Source of the DNA: Propionibacteriales bacterium
Lineage (GTDB): Bacteria; Actinomycetota; Actinomycetes; Propionibacteriales; Propionibacteriaceae
DNA: 6,418 nucleotides
Reading direction: 5' to 3'
Assembly: GCA_030453285.1 (NCBI GenBank)
Contig: JAKDKP010000135.1
Location: 1-6,418 of the forward strand
Position 1 is the first letter of the stretch. Each line of letters opens with the position of its first letter. The notes beneath the pieces were generated by a model. That model did not search any database, was not told the DNA's origin, and saw nothing but the letters and a program-made list of their open reading frames with translations. Of the stretch, positions 1 through 6,418 are shown one piece after another. The translations under genes were made by a program, and so were the position numbers.

Positions 1-120
1 AGGGGACCAAATGCGCCCTGTGGGCCCTGCTTCGCTAGCGGCACGGTGACCACACAGCTAGCGTCTGGGACGCCCCAGCCGGTCCGACCGTGACACGGGC
101 AACCGCCTTGGCTACTCACA

Positions 121-150
121 CTGACCACAGGCGGTTCGCAGGTTCATTTT
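121..150 (+). promoter_or_regulatory. Weak candidate sigma70-like promoter
   Basis: CTGACC at 121-126 matches four of six bases of TTGACA. It is followed, after an 18-nt spacer, by CATTTT at 145-150, a poor match to TATAAT. If used, transcription would begin near 157, placing the 16-bp palindrome right at the start of the transcript. The match is weak and actinobacterial promoters are often degenerate, so this is only a candidate. Confidence 0.2.
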
Positions 151-158
151 CCGCTCCC

Positions 159-174
159 GTCGTACGCGTACGAC
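159..174. promoter_or_regulatory. Perfect 16-bp palindrome, possible operator
   Basis: GTCGTACGCGTACGAC equals its own reverse complement over all 16 bases. It ends 15 bp before the GTG at 190. As DNA it has the two-fold symmetry expected of a site for a dimeric repressor. As RNA it could fold into a 6-bp stem with a CGCG tetraloop just ahead of the ribosome binding site. The palindrome is directly visible; any regulatory role is inferred. Confidence 0.4.
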
Positions 175-186
175 CGATGACGAAAC

Positions 187-190
187 AGGG
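187..190 (+). promoter_or_regulatory. Candidate ribosome binding site favouring the TTG start at 199
   Basis: AGGG at 187-190, continuing as AGGGTGA, sits 8 nt ahead of the in-frame TTG at 199-201, which is normal Shine-Dalgarno spacing. The in-frame GTG at 190 overlaps this motif and has no purine-rich motif at a proper distance upstream. An in-frame TGA at 178-180 rules out any earlier start. The TTG is therefore the better supported initiation codon and would shorten the protein by three residues. Confidence 0.45.
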
Positions 191-3100
191 TGAAGACTTT
201 GAAGTCCCTCACTTGGCGGCGTAAAGCTGCCCCACCAACTCACGTTCGCCACGGCCGGCCCAGGCCGACCTTGGTTGGTCGGCTGAGACGACCAGCGATG
301 CTTGCCCTCGCTTTGATCGTCATGGCTGGGGTAATCACGACCTACTCCACTGTGTCCAACCCCCCGCGTGCAGCAGCGGCACCTGGCGATCCCTTCAGTG
401 GAAACGCAGCGAACGTCTTCGTCGCACAAGGAGATCCCACCACGCTGTACAAGGCTGTGACGGACGGTTCCGGAACGACGAACTTTGAACCCGAGGGCAC
501 GGCACAGGCATTCTCCTACAACGCAATCGCCTACAACCCAGCCGACAACTATATCTATGCGAACGTCACCGTCGGAGGCGGAGGCTACCCGGCAGGCGCG
601 CTAGTTCGGATCGGTGAAGGTGGCATTGCGGAAAGAGTTGGCACCCAGATCTTCACCTTCACCGCAGGGCGGCCAGGGTCGAACGTTGGGGCCTTCGGCG
701 ACGACGGCTACTACTACGCCGGCACCAGCGACGGCACCATCGTGCGAGTCATTGACGTAACCACCGGGACGCAGGTTCGCGCCTTCAACCTGAGTGCCGT
801 CGCGGCAGCATCGGACTGGACCTTCTCAGGTGGCTTCCTGTGGGGCGTGAACACGAATGGTCGCCTGACGCGCATCAACCCGACGACAGGTGGCGTGACG
901 GGCAACCTTGGACAGATCTTTCCGGCCAGTACAGGCTCGGCTGGGGCGGCTTGGACCTACGCGAATGGCAACCTGGGGTTCTCCAACAACACTTCGGGTG
1001 AGATCGCCAAGATCAAGATCACTGGGCCGGCCAATCCATCACCCACGGTCAGCATCATTTCGCGCAACCCCGGACCACCTTCGCGGAACAATGACGGCAC
1101 GGCGTCTCCCGGCGCGCCGGTCGACCTCGAGATCGTGAAGTCGACTCCCGCGACTTTCGTTCCAGGGGGACAGATCCGATACGAGTTGACCGTGACCAAC
1201 AAGGGGCCCGGCGCCTCGGATGGGTACAACGTGACGGACTCGCTTCAGGCCGAGCTCACGAACGTTGCCTCCCCAACAGAGGGCTGCACGGTTGATGGCA
1301 ATGATGTGACCTGTGTCGGCGGGGAGCTCGCGATGGGTGCATCAGCGACGATCGTGATCACCGCGACAACCGCGTCCGATCAGACCGCATGTCTCAACAA
1401 CATCGGGCAAGTAGCTGGCAACCAGGTCGATCCAGTGGACTCGAACAACTCCGACGAGGCTTCGGCCTGTCCGGCCGCACCTGCCCTGAAGATCGAGAAG
1501 TCGTCCGACGCGGTGGCCGGCGCCAAGGCTGGCGACACCGTCACGTACACGGTGAAGGCAACGAACACCAGTGAGGTCGACTTCACGACCGACAACCCTG
1601 CGGTGGTGTTCGATGACCTGGCGAAGGTGCTCGATGACGCGACGTACAACAACGACGCGTCGGCTTCCCAGCCGGGTGCGGTGTCGTTCCAGTCGCCGTT
1701 GTTGTCCTGGACCGGTCCGCTGGGCGCTGGCGATTTGGTCGAGCTGACCTACACCGTCAAGCTGAAGGCTGGCGGCGACGGCACCGTACGCAACGTCACC
1801 TGGGTGCCCAACGACCCGGAGGACCCGAAGACGCCGGTCTGCAACCCACCCGAGGGCGGGCTCGATCCGGCTACCGGTGAACCCTGCGATGAGACCGAGT
1901 TCAAGCTGCCGCGTCTGTCGATCGACAAGGCCGCCAGCCAGACCGAACTCCCCGCCATCGGTGGCACGGTTGACTACACGGTGACGATCACCAACGAAGG
2001 TCCCGGTGACTACACCGCGGAGTCGCCGGCCACATTCACCGACGACCTGACCAACGTGCTGGACAGCGCGACCTTCAACAACGACACGAATGCGTCGACC
2101 GGTGAGGCCTCGTACAACGCGCCGACCCTGTCCTGGGAAGGTGCGCTGGCCGCAGGTGAGTCGGCGACGGTGACCTACTCGGTCACCTACACCGGTGAGG
2201 GTGATCAGAACCTGCGCAACCTCGCCTGTGTCCCCGAGGACCAGGTGGTTCCGGGCGCCCAGCCCTGTGATTTCGTACAGATCCCTGGCGCGGACCTGAC
2301 CCAATGGAAGGATGTCCAATCCACTGACGATCCGACCGTCGCCGGTTCGGTGCTCACGTACACGTTGTGCTTCAAGAATGATGGGGAAGCCGCAGCCGAC
2401 GTTGACGCCATTGACGACCTCACCCACGTCACCGACGACGCGGATGTCACGACCGAGCCCACCTCGGCCGATGGGCTCACCGTCAATCGCGCCGGGAATC
2501 GCATCTCGATCACCGGTCAGGTGCCGTCGGGCGAGACCTACTCGGTGACGTACAAGGTCACCGTGAAGGCCGACGGGGAGCGTGGCGACGACATCGCTGC
2601 GAACTTCCTGCTGCAGAACGACCCGGAGAATCCGCCGAACCCGCCGGAGGACCCGGTGTGCGTGCCGACCGATGATCAACTCCCCGACTGCACCTCAACG
2701 CCGGTCACCGCGATCACGTACGGCAAGCAGGTCGAGGCGTCCAGCGATCCGGTCGGTCCGGGAACGGTTCTCACCTACACCGTGACGATCGAGAACACCG
2801 GAGCCGCAACGGCACAGGTGTCTCGTGAGGACGTCCTGACCGACGTGCTCGACGACGCGGATCTGACCAGGGCCCCGGCCTCGGACACCGACAGCGTGAC
2901 CGTTTCGGCCGTGTCTGACGGTCGCTTCGCAATGGGCGGCACCCTTGCCAAGGGCGCCACGGCAAAGGTCACCTATCAGGTCACGGTGAAGCCCGAGTCG
3001 GACCGCGGCAACAACTCTGCCGACAACTTCCTAGTGCCACCAGGTGGTACACCGCCGGAAGGGTGTGTCGAGGACAGCCCCGAGTGCACCTCGACGAAAC

Positions 3101-4503
3101 TGCCGAACATCAAGGTCAGCAAGACAGTCGACCCGGAGTCCGGTACGACGGTGCAGGCAGGTCAGGACGTCACGTACACGCTGACGTTCACCAACTCCGG
3201 TGAGAAGGAGGGCCCGGCGAACTACACCGACAACCTCGCTGGTGTGTTTGACGATGCCGACCTGACCGCTGGACCCGACACGTCCAACCCGGCGCTCACC
3301 GCTTCACTGAGCACCGAGCAGACGCTCGTCATCACCGGGACGTTGGCTCCCGATCAGACGGTGACGGTCACCTACACCGTGACCGTCGGCGAAGACGGTG
3401 AACGGGGCGACAACGTCCTGGGCAACATCCTCGCCCCCACGGGCAAGGAGGATCCCCAGTGCGGAGACGACGGAGTCCCCTGCACCGAGAACAAGGTCCC
3501 CGAGATCAAGGACTGGAAGACCGTCGACCCGGCCTCGGGAACCACGGTCAAGGCCGGGCAGGTGTTGACCTACACGCTGCACTTCGAGAACGCCGGCAAG
3601 GCGGCTGGAAAGCTCAGCCGTGACGATGTCCTGACCGGAATTCTCGATGACGCCGAGGTGACCAAGCAGCCGACCGCATCCAGCGGAGCGCTGAAGGTCT
3701 CCAAGATCACCGATGGTCGGTTCACGATCAGCGGGTCCCTCGAGCCCGGTCAGAAGGTCACCGTCACCTACGAGGTGACCGTCAAGCCGGACGGAAAACG
3801 CGGTGACGATGCCCTGGGCAACTCCCTCGTGGATCCCGGTACGACGCCCCCCAGCAAGTGTGTTCCCCAAGATGGCCAGCTTCCCGATTGCACGGTCAAC
3901 TACGTCTCTGACGTGACCGTGGTGAAGTCCAGCAATCCGGACTCGGGAACCGAGGTCGAGCCCGGACAGGAGGTCACCTACACATTGACCTTCACCAACG
4001 GCTCGACCAATCCGGAGGCCAAGCCGGCCGAGATCGACTACACCGACCGGATGGTCGACGTGCTCGACGACGCTGACCTGATCGCTGGACCGACGGTGTC
4101 GAACGAGGCCTTGACGGCTGTCGCGGCGGATGGCACTATCCGGGTCACCGGAGCCATTCCAAGCCGACAGGTGTACACGGTCACGTACACGGTCAAGGTG
4201 AAGGCATACGACGAACAGGGCAACCATCAGCTCGGCAACGTCGTCGCCGTCACCGGTGGGGATCCGGTGTGCGCACCGGGCTCGCCGCTGTGCACCAACC
4301 ATGAAGTTCCGCCGCCACCCGCTCCACCCGTCACCCCACCGGGTGGAAACCTCGCCAAGACCGGCGCAGAGGTCTCGGCCATGGTGCTCGGTGCGGCACT
4401 GTTCCTGCTCTTGGCAGGAGGAGGAATGCTGGTAGCAGCTCGCCGACGTCACGCGGCGAAGCCCAGCGCACCCGATCAGGACGGACCATTCGACCTGACG
4501 TAG
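190..4503 (+). CDS. Large sortase-anchored surface protein with propeller-like N-domain and eight DUF11-type Ig-like repeats
   Basis: The product is 1437 residues from the GTG, or 1434 from the TTG at 199. Residues 1-36 form an unusually long, arginine-rich N-region. A hydrophobic segment follows (about 37-49), then an AAAA stretch (61-64) suitable for signal peptidase I. Residues about 65-300 resemble the DUF6923-type propeller-like domain of actinobacterial surface proteins (motifs YNAIAYNPADNYIYA and GYYYAGTSDG). Eight Ig-like repeats begin near residues 311, 433, 575, 701, 841, 973, 1105 and 1241. The first is a classical DUF11 domain. Repeats 2-3 form one subtype, and 4-8 share VLDDADLT-, VTYxVTVK- and RGD/RGN-like blocks. 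A proline-rich spacer (1374-1384), LAKTG (1388-1392), a membrane helix (about 1397-1417) and an RRR tail complete a wall-sorting signal. The protein is very acidic and rich in Thr, Asp and Val. The likely role is an adhesin or surface stalk; the ligand is unknown. The architecture is well supported, the function is inferred. Confidence 0.93.
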   Translation: MKTLKSLTWRRKAAPPTHVRHGRPRPTLVGRLRRPAMLALALIVMAGVITTYSTVSNPPRAAAAPGDPFSGNAANVFVAQGDPTTLYKAVTDGSGTTNFEPEGTAQAFSYNAIAYNPADNYIYANVTVGGGGYPAGALVRIGEGGIAERVGTQIFTFTAGRPGSNVGAFGDDGYYYAGTSDGTIVRVIDVTTGTQVRAFNLSAVAAASDWTFSGGFLWGVNTNGRLTRINPTTGGVTGNLGQIFPASTGSAGAAWTYANGNLGFSNNTSGEIAKIKITGPANPSPTVSIISRNPGPPSRNNDGTASPGAPVDLEIVKSTPATFVPGGQIRYELTVTNKGPGASDGYNVTDSLQAELTNVASPTEGCTVDGNDVTCVGGELAMGASATIVITATTASDQTACLNNIGQVAGNQVDPVDSNNSDEASACPAAPALKIEKSSDAVAGAKAGDTVTYTVKATNTSEVDFTTDNPAVVFDDLAKVLDDATYNNDASASQPGAVSFQSPLLSWTGPLGAGDLVELTYTVKLKAGGDGTVRNVTWVPNDPEDPKTPVCNPPEGGLDPATGEPCDETEFKLPRLSIDKAASQTELPAIGGTVDYTVTITNEGPGDYTAESPATFTDDLTNVLDSATFNNDTNASTGEASYNAPTLSWEGALAAGESATVTYSVTYTGEGDQNLRNLACVPEDQVVPGAQPCDFVQIPGADLTQWKDVQSTDDPTVAGSVLTYTLCFKNDGEAAADVDAIDDLTHVTDDADVTTEPTSADGLTVNRAGNRISITGQVPSGETYSVTYKVTVKADGERGDDIAANFLLQNDPENPPNPPEDPVCVPTDDQLPDCTSTPVTAITYGKQVEASSDPVGPGTVLTYTVTIENTGAATAQVSREDVLTDVLDDADLTRAPASDTDSVTVSAVSDGRFAMGGTLAKGATAKVTYQVTVKPESDRGNNSADNFLVPPGGTPPEGCVEDSPECTSTKLPNIKVSKTVDPESGTTVQAGQDVTYTLTFTNSGEKEGPANYTDNLAGVFDDADLTAGPDTSNPALTASLSTEQTLVITGTLAPDQTVTVTYTVTVGEDGERGDNVLGNILAPTGKEDPQCGDDGVPCTENKVPEIKDWKTVDPASGTTVKAGQVLTYTLHFENAGKAAGKLSRDDVLTGILDDAEVTKQPTASSGALKVSKITDGRFTISGSLEPGQKVTVTYEVTVKPDGKRGDDALGNSLVDPGTTPPSKCVPQDGQLPDCTVNYVSDVTVVKSSNPDSGTEVEPGQEVTYTLTFTNGSTNPEAKPAEIDYTDRMVDVLDDADLIAGPTVSNEALTAVAADGTIRVTGAIPSRQVYTVTYTVKVKAYDEQGNHQLGNVVAVTGGDPVCAPGSPLCTNHEVPPPPAPPVTPPGGNLAKTGAEVSAMVLGAALFLLLAGGGMLVAARRRHAAKPSAPDQDGPFDLT
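2710..4293 (+). repeat. Duplicated two-domain unit (A-B-A-B) within the surface protein
   Basis: Repeats 5 to 8 alternate between two subtypes. Repeats 5 and 7 (starting near residues 841 and 1105) share an SRxDVLT block (878 and 1143), DGRF (910 and 1175) and PGxTPPxxC, all offset by about 265 residues. Repeats 6 and 8 (starting near 973 and 1241) share YTD, an AGP-x-x-SN-x-ALTA block and a GNxxAxTG block. This is the pattern left by duplication of a two-domain unit of about 264 residues (about 0.8 kb). DNA-level divergence looks substantial, so the duplication is not recent. Confidence 0.65.
4351..4503 (+). other. Cell-wall sorting signal (LAKTG, membrane helix, basic tail)
   Basis: This segment encodes residues 1388-1437. 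LAKTG is followed by a hydrophobic helix of about 20 residues rich in Leu, Ala and Gly, then RRRH. The alanine at position two matches the LAXTG motif assigned to class E sortases of high-GC Gram-positives rather than the LPXTG of class A. Cleavage is expected between Thr1391 and Gly1392. The tail beyond RRR runs about 17 further residues and ends acidic, longer than the minimal basic tail. The sortase itself is not in the window. Confidence 0.88.
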
Positions 4504-4510
4504 CCCGGAG

Positions 4511-4547
4511 ACTCCGGGCCCGCGTCCCCCCGGCGCGGGCCCGGAGT
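4511..4547 (+). terminator. Strong GC-rich hairpin after the surface-protein gene
   Basis: A perfect 14-bp stem (4511-4524 with 4534-4547) encloses a 9-nt loop, starting 8 nt after the TAG stop. No T-tract follows, which is common for actinobacterial terminators. The upstream arm's CTCCGGG (4512-4518) could also pair with CCCGGAG at 4504-4510, but that leaves a one-base loop and is much less stable. Confidence 0.75.
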
Positions 4548-4552
4548 TCGAG

Positions 4553-4576
4553 CCCACCGACTACTTCGTCGGTGGG
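4553..4576 (+). terminator. Second tandem hairpin in the intergenic gap
   Basis: CCCACCGAC (4553-4561) pairs perfectly with GTCGGTGGG (4568-4576) around a 6-nt loop, only 5 nt after the first hairpin. It also lacks a T-tract. It probably acts with the first hairpin as a tandem terminator, or as an attenuator that lets some transcription into the next gene. Confidence 0.6.
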
Positions 4577-4612
4577 TCACGGCATCCCAACCCGGGGGCG
4601 TGTCCTGTCCTG

Positions 4613-4618
4613 AGGAGG
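4613..4618 (+). promoter_or_regulatory. Strong ribosome binding site for the regulator gene
   Basis: AGGAGG is a full match to the anti-Shine-Dalgarno core, 9 nt before the GTG at 4628. It fixes that GTG as the start: the frame is open further upstream but offers no ATG, GTG or TTG between the hairpins and this site. Confidence 0.85.
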
Positions 4619-4627
4619 CAGCTCTTT

Positions 4628-6418
4628 GTGCGAACCCCGACACCCAGGCGGACCCACGGCACCATCCCCCGGATAGCTGGATCACGTGTTCTACGAACAG
4701 ACCTGATCAGACGGCTTGACTCCCTTGCCCCCCTGACAATCGTGCAAGGCCTGTCCGGCAGCGGGAAGACCACGCTCGCTGCCGAATGGGCGATCACACG
4801 GCAACGGACTGGCGACGCTGTCTGGTGGTTCAACGCGGCCGACATCGCCGATCCGGCAATGATCACCGACACGATTCGATCCAGTCACCCGTCAGCAGAC
4901 GGAATCCGGATCGTGATCGTGGACGACGCCCACTACCTGACCGACCGCGCCATCCAATCGACGCTGATCGAGCAGCTCGCCCAGACAGTCGACCTGCACG
5001 TCGTCATCTGCACACGCGTGGCGCACGACCTCGTCAGCCTGGCCCGCGTCGCCGGAATCGGGACGATGGCGCTCTCAAGTGCCTTGTTGAACATCACCGC
5101 CGAGCAGATCCCCACCTATGCCGCCTGCTGGGGACATGAGGTCAATCCGCCCTTGGCGCGGCGCTTGTACGACGAGCTGGGCGGCTGGCTCGGTGTGCTG
5201 CGTCATGCCCTCGACTCCGCCGACGCCCAGCGCGACCCGCTCGGCACCGACGCGGCGGCACGCTACCTGATCGACCATGTTCACCCGCAGGTCAGCGATG
5301 TGACCATGCTGACCGCCGCGATGGTCGTGGCCGCCACCGGCCATGCCACCGAGCGCCTCCTGCAGGCTGTGTTCCGACCCGGTACCCCGGCCGAGGAACT
5401 CCTCGGTCCGCGGTCGGTACGCGAACTCATCGACGAGCTCACCTGGCACGGCCTACTCGAACCGGTGCAGTCCAACAACGGCCCCGGTTGGCGGTACCCG
5501 ACGCTGCTGGAATCGATCCTCACCAACGTTCTCGAAACCGACCACCCGGTTGTCGCCCAGCACGTGCACGAAGCCACTGCCAGGTGGCTGGCCGATCAGG
5601 CGACCGTCCATGTCGACGGACTTGGTGGACTGGTGGTGGTGCATGCCCGCGCTGCCGGCGATTGGGAACTGCTGGCGCGTATGTGGAACGACCACGGACT
5701 CTGTTTGACGATCTACCACGCCCACCATGCAGATGCGGCCTACTACGACCTCCCCGACGAGGTGATTGCCGAGTACCCCGCACTCGCTCTCGCGTCATCG
5801 GTGATCTCGGCCATCGGACCCGAATCGGCGAATCCGCACCGTCGCCTGCTGATCCGAAACTACGGCGAAGCCGGGTGGGCGATGCATGCCGCGCGGGACG
5901 GGTCGCAGGGGTCGGGCATCCTCGACATCACGGCGCAGTTGATCTCCGCCAGACAGGGGGGCGACGTCTCTGCTGCACTCCACCTCGCTGCCGCGTACGC
6001 CGATCAACAGTTGGGTCCCCACGGCAGTCAGATCTCGCTGCTGCACCGTGCCTGGTTCAAGTTGCAGTGGGCGATGACGTGCTATGCCGCCCGCGACACG
6101 TCCAAGGCGATCTGCCATCTCAATGCGGCTGCCCACGACGCCCGCACTGTGGGCGCGGACGCGATCGTCTCGGCAGCCACAGCGCAACTCGCGCTGGTGA
6201 ATGCCTTCGCCGGGTACAACGCCGCCGCCGCCGACCATCTGGCCAACCATCACCTCGTGCACACCGACACCCCGTGGCTCCACCATCCGGTTCGTGCAGC
6301 CGGCAGAGCTGCCCAAGGCATCCTGCATCTCGACCAGCTCGATCCCGTGGCGGCGACTGCCCAGTTCGACATCGTCGGCGCCGACCACCTTGAAGAGTGG
6401 GCGCTCGTGGCGTGGTCG
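4628..6418 (+). CDS. MalT/LuxR-family STAND ATPase transcriptional regulator (3' end beyond window)
   Basis: The frame is open for 597 codons from the GTG at 4628 to the window edge, with no stop or frameshift. A P-loop NTPase domain begins almost at once: Walker A GLSGSGKTT (residues 41-49), Walker B IVIVDDAH (95-102) and a sensor-like ICTR (127-130). LGGWLGVL (184-191) resembles the GGWPxxL motif of MalT-type STAND proteins, with Leu replacing the usual Pro. Residues about 255-298 look like the winged-helix segment, ending in WRYPTLLESIL (288-298) where MalT relatives have a WYRYHPLF-type motif. HEATARWLADQ (314-324) and HARAAGDWELL (339-349) match the following helical region. Residues about 440-560 are Ala-rich and helical, TPR-like. 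Such proteins usually run to 800-900 residues and end in a LuxR-type helix-turn-helix, which is not seen here. It would act in the cytoplasm, switching on target promoters when ATP and an inducer bind. The inducer is unknown. Confidence 0.88.
   Translation, partial: MRTPTPRRTHGTIPRIAGSRVLRTDLIRRLDSLAPLTIVQGLSGSGKTTLAAEWAITRQRTGDAVWWFNAADIADPAMITDTIRSSHPSADGIRIVIVDDAHYLTDRAIQSTLIEQLAQTVDLHVVICTRVAHDLVSLARVAGIGTMALSSALLNITAEQIPTYAACWGHEVNPPLARRLYDELGGWLGVLRHALDSADAQRDPLGTDAAARYLIDHVHPQVSDVTMLTAAMVVAATGHATERLLQAVFRPGTPAEELLGPRSVRELIDELTWHGLLEPVQSNNGPGWRYPTLLESILTNVLETDHPVVAQHVHEATARWLADQATVHVDGLGGLVVVHARAAGDWELLARMWNDHGLCLTIYHAHHADAAYYDLPDEVIAEYPALALASSVISAIGPESANPHRRLLIRNYGEAGWAMHAARDGSQGSGILDITAQLISARQGGDVSAALHLAAAYADQQLGPHGSQISLLHRAWFKLQWAMTCYAARDTSKAICHLNAAAHDARTVGADAIVSAATAQLALVNAFAGYNAAAADHLANHHLVHTDTPWLHHPVRAAGRAAQGILHLDQLDPVAATAQFDIVGADHLEEWALVAWS

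Larger units (their letters stand above)
1..189. other. Non-coding leader region upstream of the surface-protein gene
   Basis: No convincing gene lies here. The stretch holds several short dyads: two copies of GCTAGCG (34-40 and 57-63, 23 bp apart), a CTGGG/CCCAG stem (65-69 with 74-78), the interrupted palindrome CCGTG-A-CACGG (88-98), and an 8-bp inverted repeat AACCGCCT/AGGCGGTT (101-108 with 129-136, 20-nt loop). A perfect 16-bp palindrome follows at 159-174. The region probably carries the promoter and control elements of the gene starting near 190. No known riboswitch consensus was recognised. Confidence 0.6.

Noticed and set aside
177..224. Short ATG-initiated frame overlapping the start of the surface gene
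   Set aside because: It has 15 codons, lacks a ribosome binding site and ends at a TAA inside the signal-peptide region, so chance is sufficient.
196..336. Possible twin-arginine (Tat) signal
   Set aside because: RR pairs occur at residues 10-11 and 34-35, but neither is in a good SRRxFLK context, so Sec export is the simpler reading.
1342..2679. Long minus-strand ORF of 445 codons opposite the surface-protein gene
   Set aside because: It is a shadow of GC-rich third positions in the sense gene. Its translation is rich in Arg, Val and Gly with no recognisable domain, whereas the plus frame shows coherent repeats throughout.
4172..4198. Short direct and inverted repeats such as repeated GTACACGGTCA and GGTCACC/GGTGACC
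   Set aside because: They are explained by codons for recurring Tyr-Thr-Val-Thr strands in the Ig-like repeats and need no DNA-level function.
3304..4557. Minus-strand ORF of 417 codons across repeats 6-8 and the terminator
   Set aside because: Same shadow effect. It would begin inside the intergenic hairpins, has no good ribosome binding site and shows no domain resemblance.
4601..4618. Possible sequestration of AGGAGG by upstream TCCT repeats
   Set aside because: Only about four base pairs can form, too weak to count as a regulatory hairpin.
5795..6388. Minus-strand ORF of 197 codons opposite the regulator
   Set aside because: It has no domain resemblance and lies entirely opposite a well-supported coding frame.
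5488..6393. Plus-strand ORF of 301 codons inside the regulator gene
   Set aside because: It is Arg/Pro/Cys-rich out-of-frame translation. The overlapping frame from 4628 carries the Walker motifs and reads without interruption to the window end.

Overview
This window comes from a high-GC Gram-positive bacterium, almost certainly an actinomycete. The evidence is the GC-rich third codon positions, the GTG and TTG starts, a cell-wall-anchored protein carrying an LAXTG-type sortase signal (LAKTG), and a MalT/LuxR-type STAND regulator, a family abundant in Actinobacteria. I cannot name the genus from sequence alone.

Layout: positions 1-189 are non-coding leader DNA with several short inverted repeats, including a perfect 16-bp palindrome (159-174) just upstream of the first gene. 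Positions 190-4503 hold one very large gene (1437 codons from the GTG; a TTG at 199 is the better supported start). It encodes a secreted, wall-anchored, multi-domain protein with an N-terminal propeller-like domain and eight immunoglobulin-like DUF11-type repeats, followed by a proline-rich spacer, LAKTG, a membrane segment and a basic tail. Positions 4504-4627 are a short intergenic gap with two consecutive strong hairpins (terminator-like) and an excellent Shine-Dalgarno sequence. Positions 4628-6418 hold the first 597 codons of a second gene on the same strand, open to the window edge. It encodes a MalT-like ATP-dependent regulator whose C-terminal DNA-binding domain would lie beyond the window.

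The first protein looks like a surface stalk or adhesin. It would be exported, attached to peptidoglycan by a housekeeping (probably class E) sortase, and held off the cell by a rod of repeated beta-sandwich domains, each ending in a likely disulfide. The second gene could be a local signal-responsive regulator, but a link between the two is inferred only from adjacency. No mobile elements, RNA genes or CRISPR arrays are visible. The most distinctive points are the alternating A-B repeat architecture with a Cys pair per repeat, the palindrome in the leader, and the hairpin-filled gap ahead of a regulator gene for which I can see no promoter of its own.
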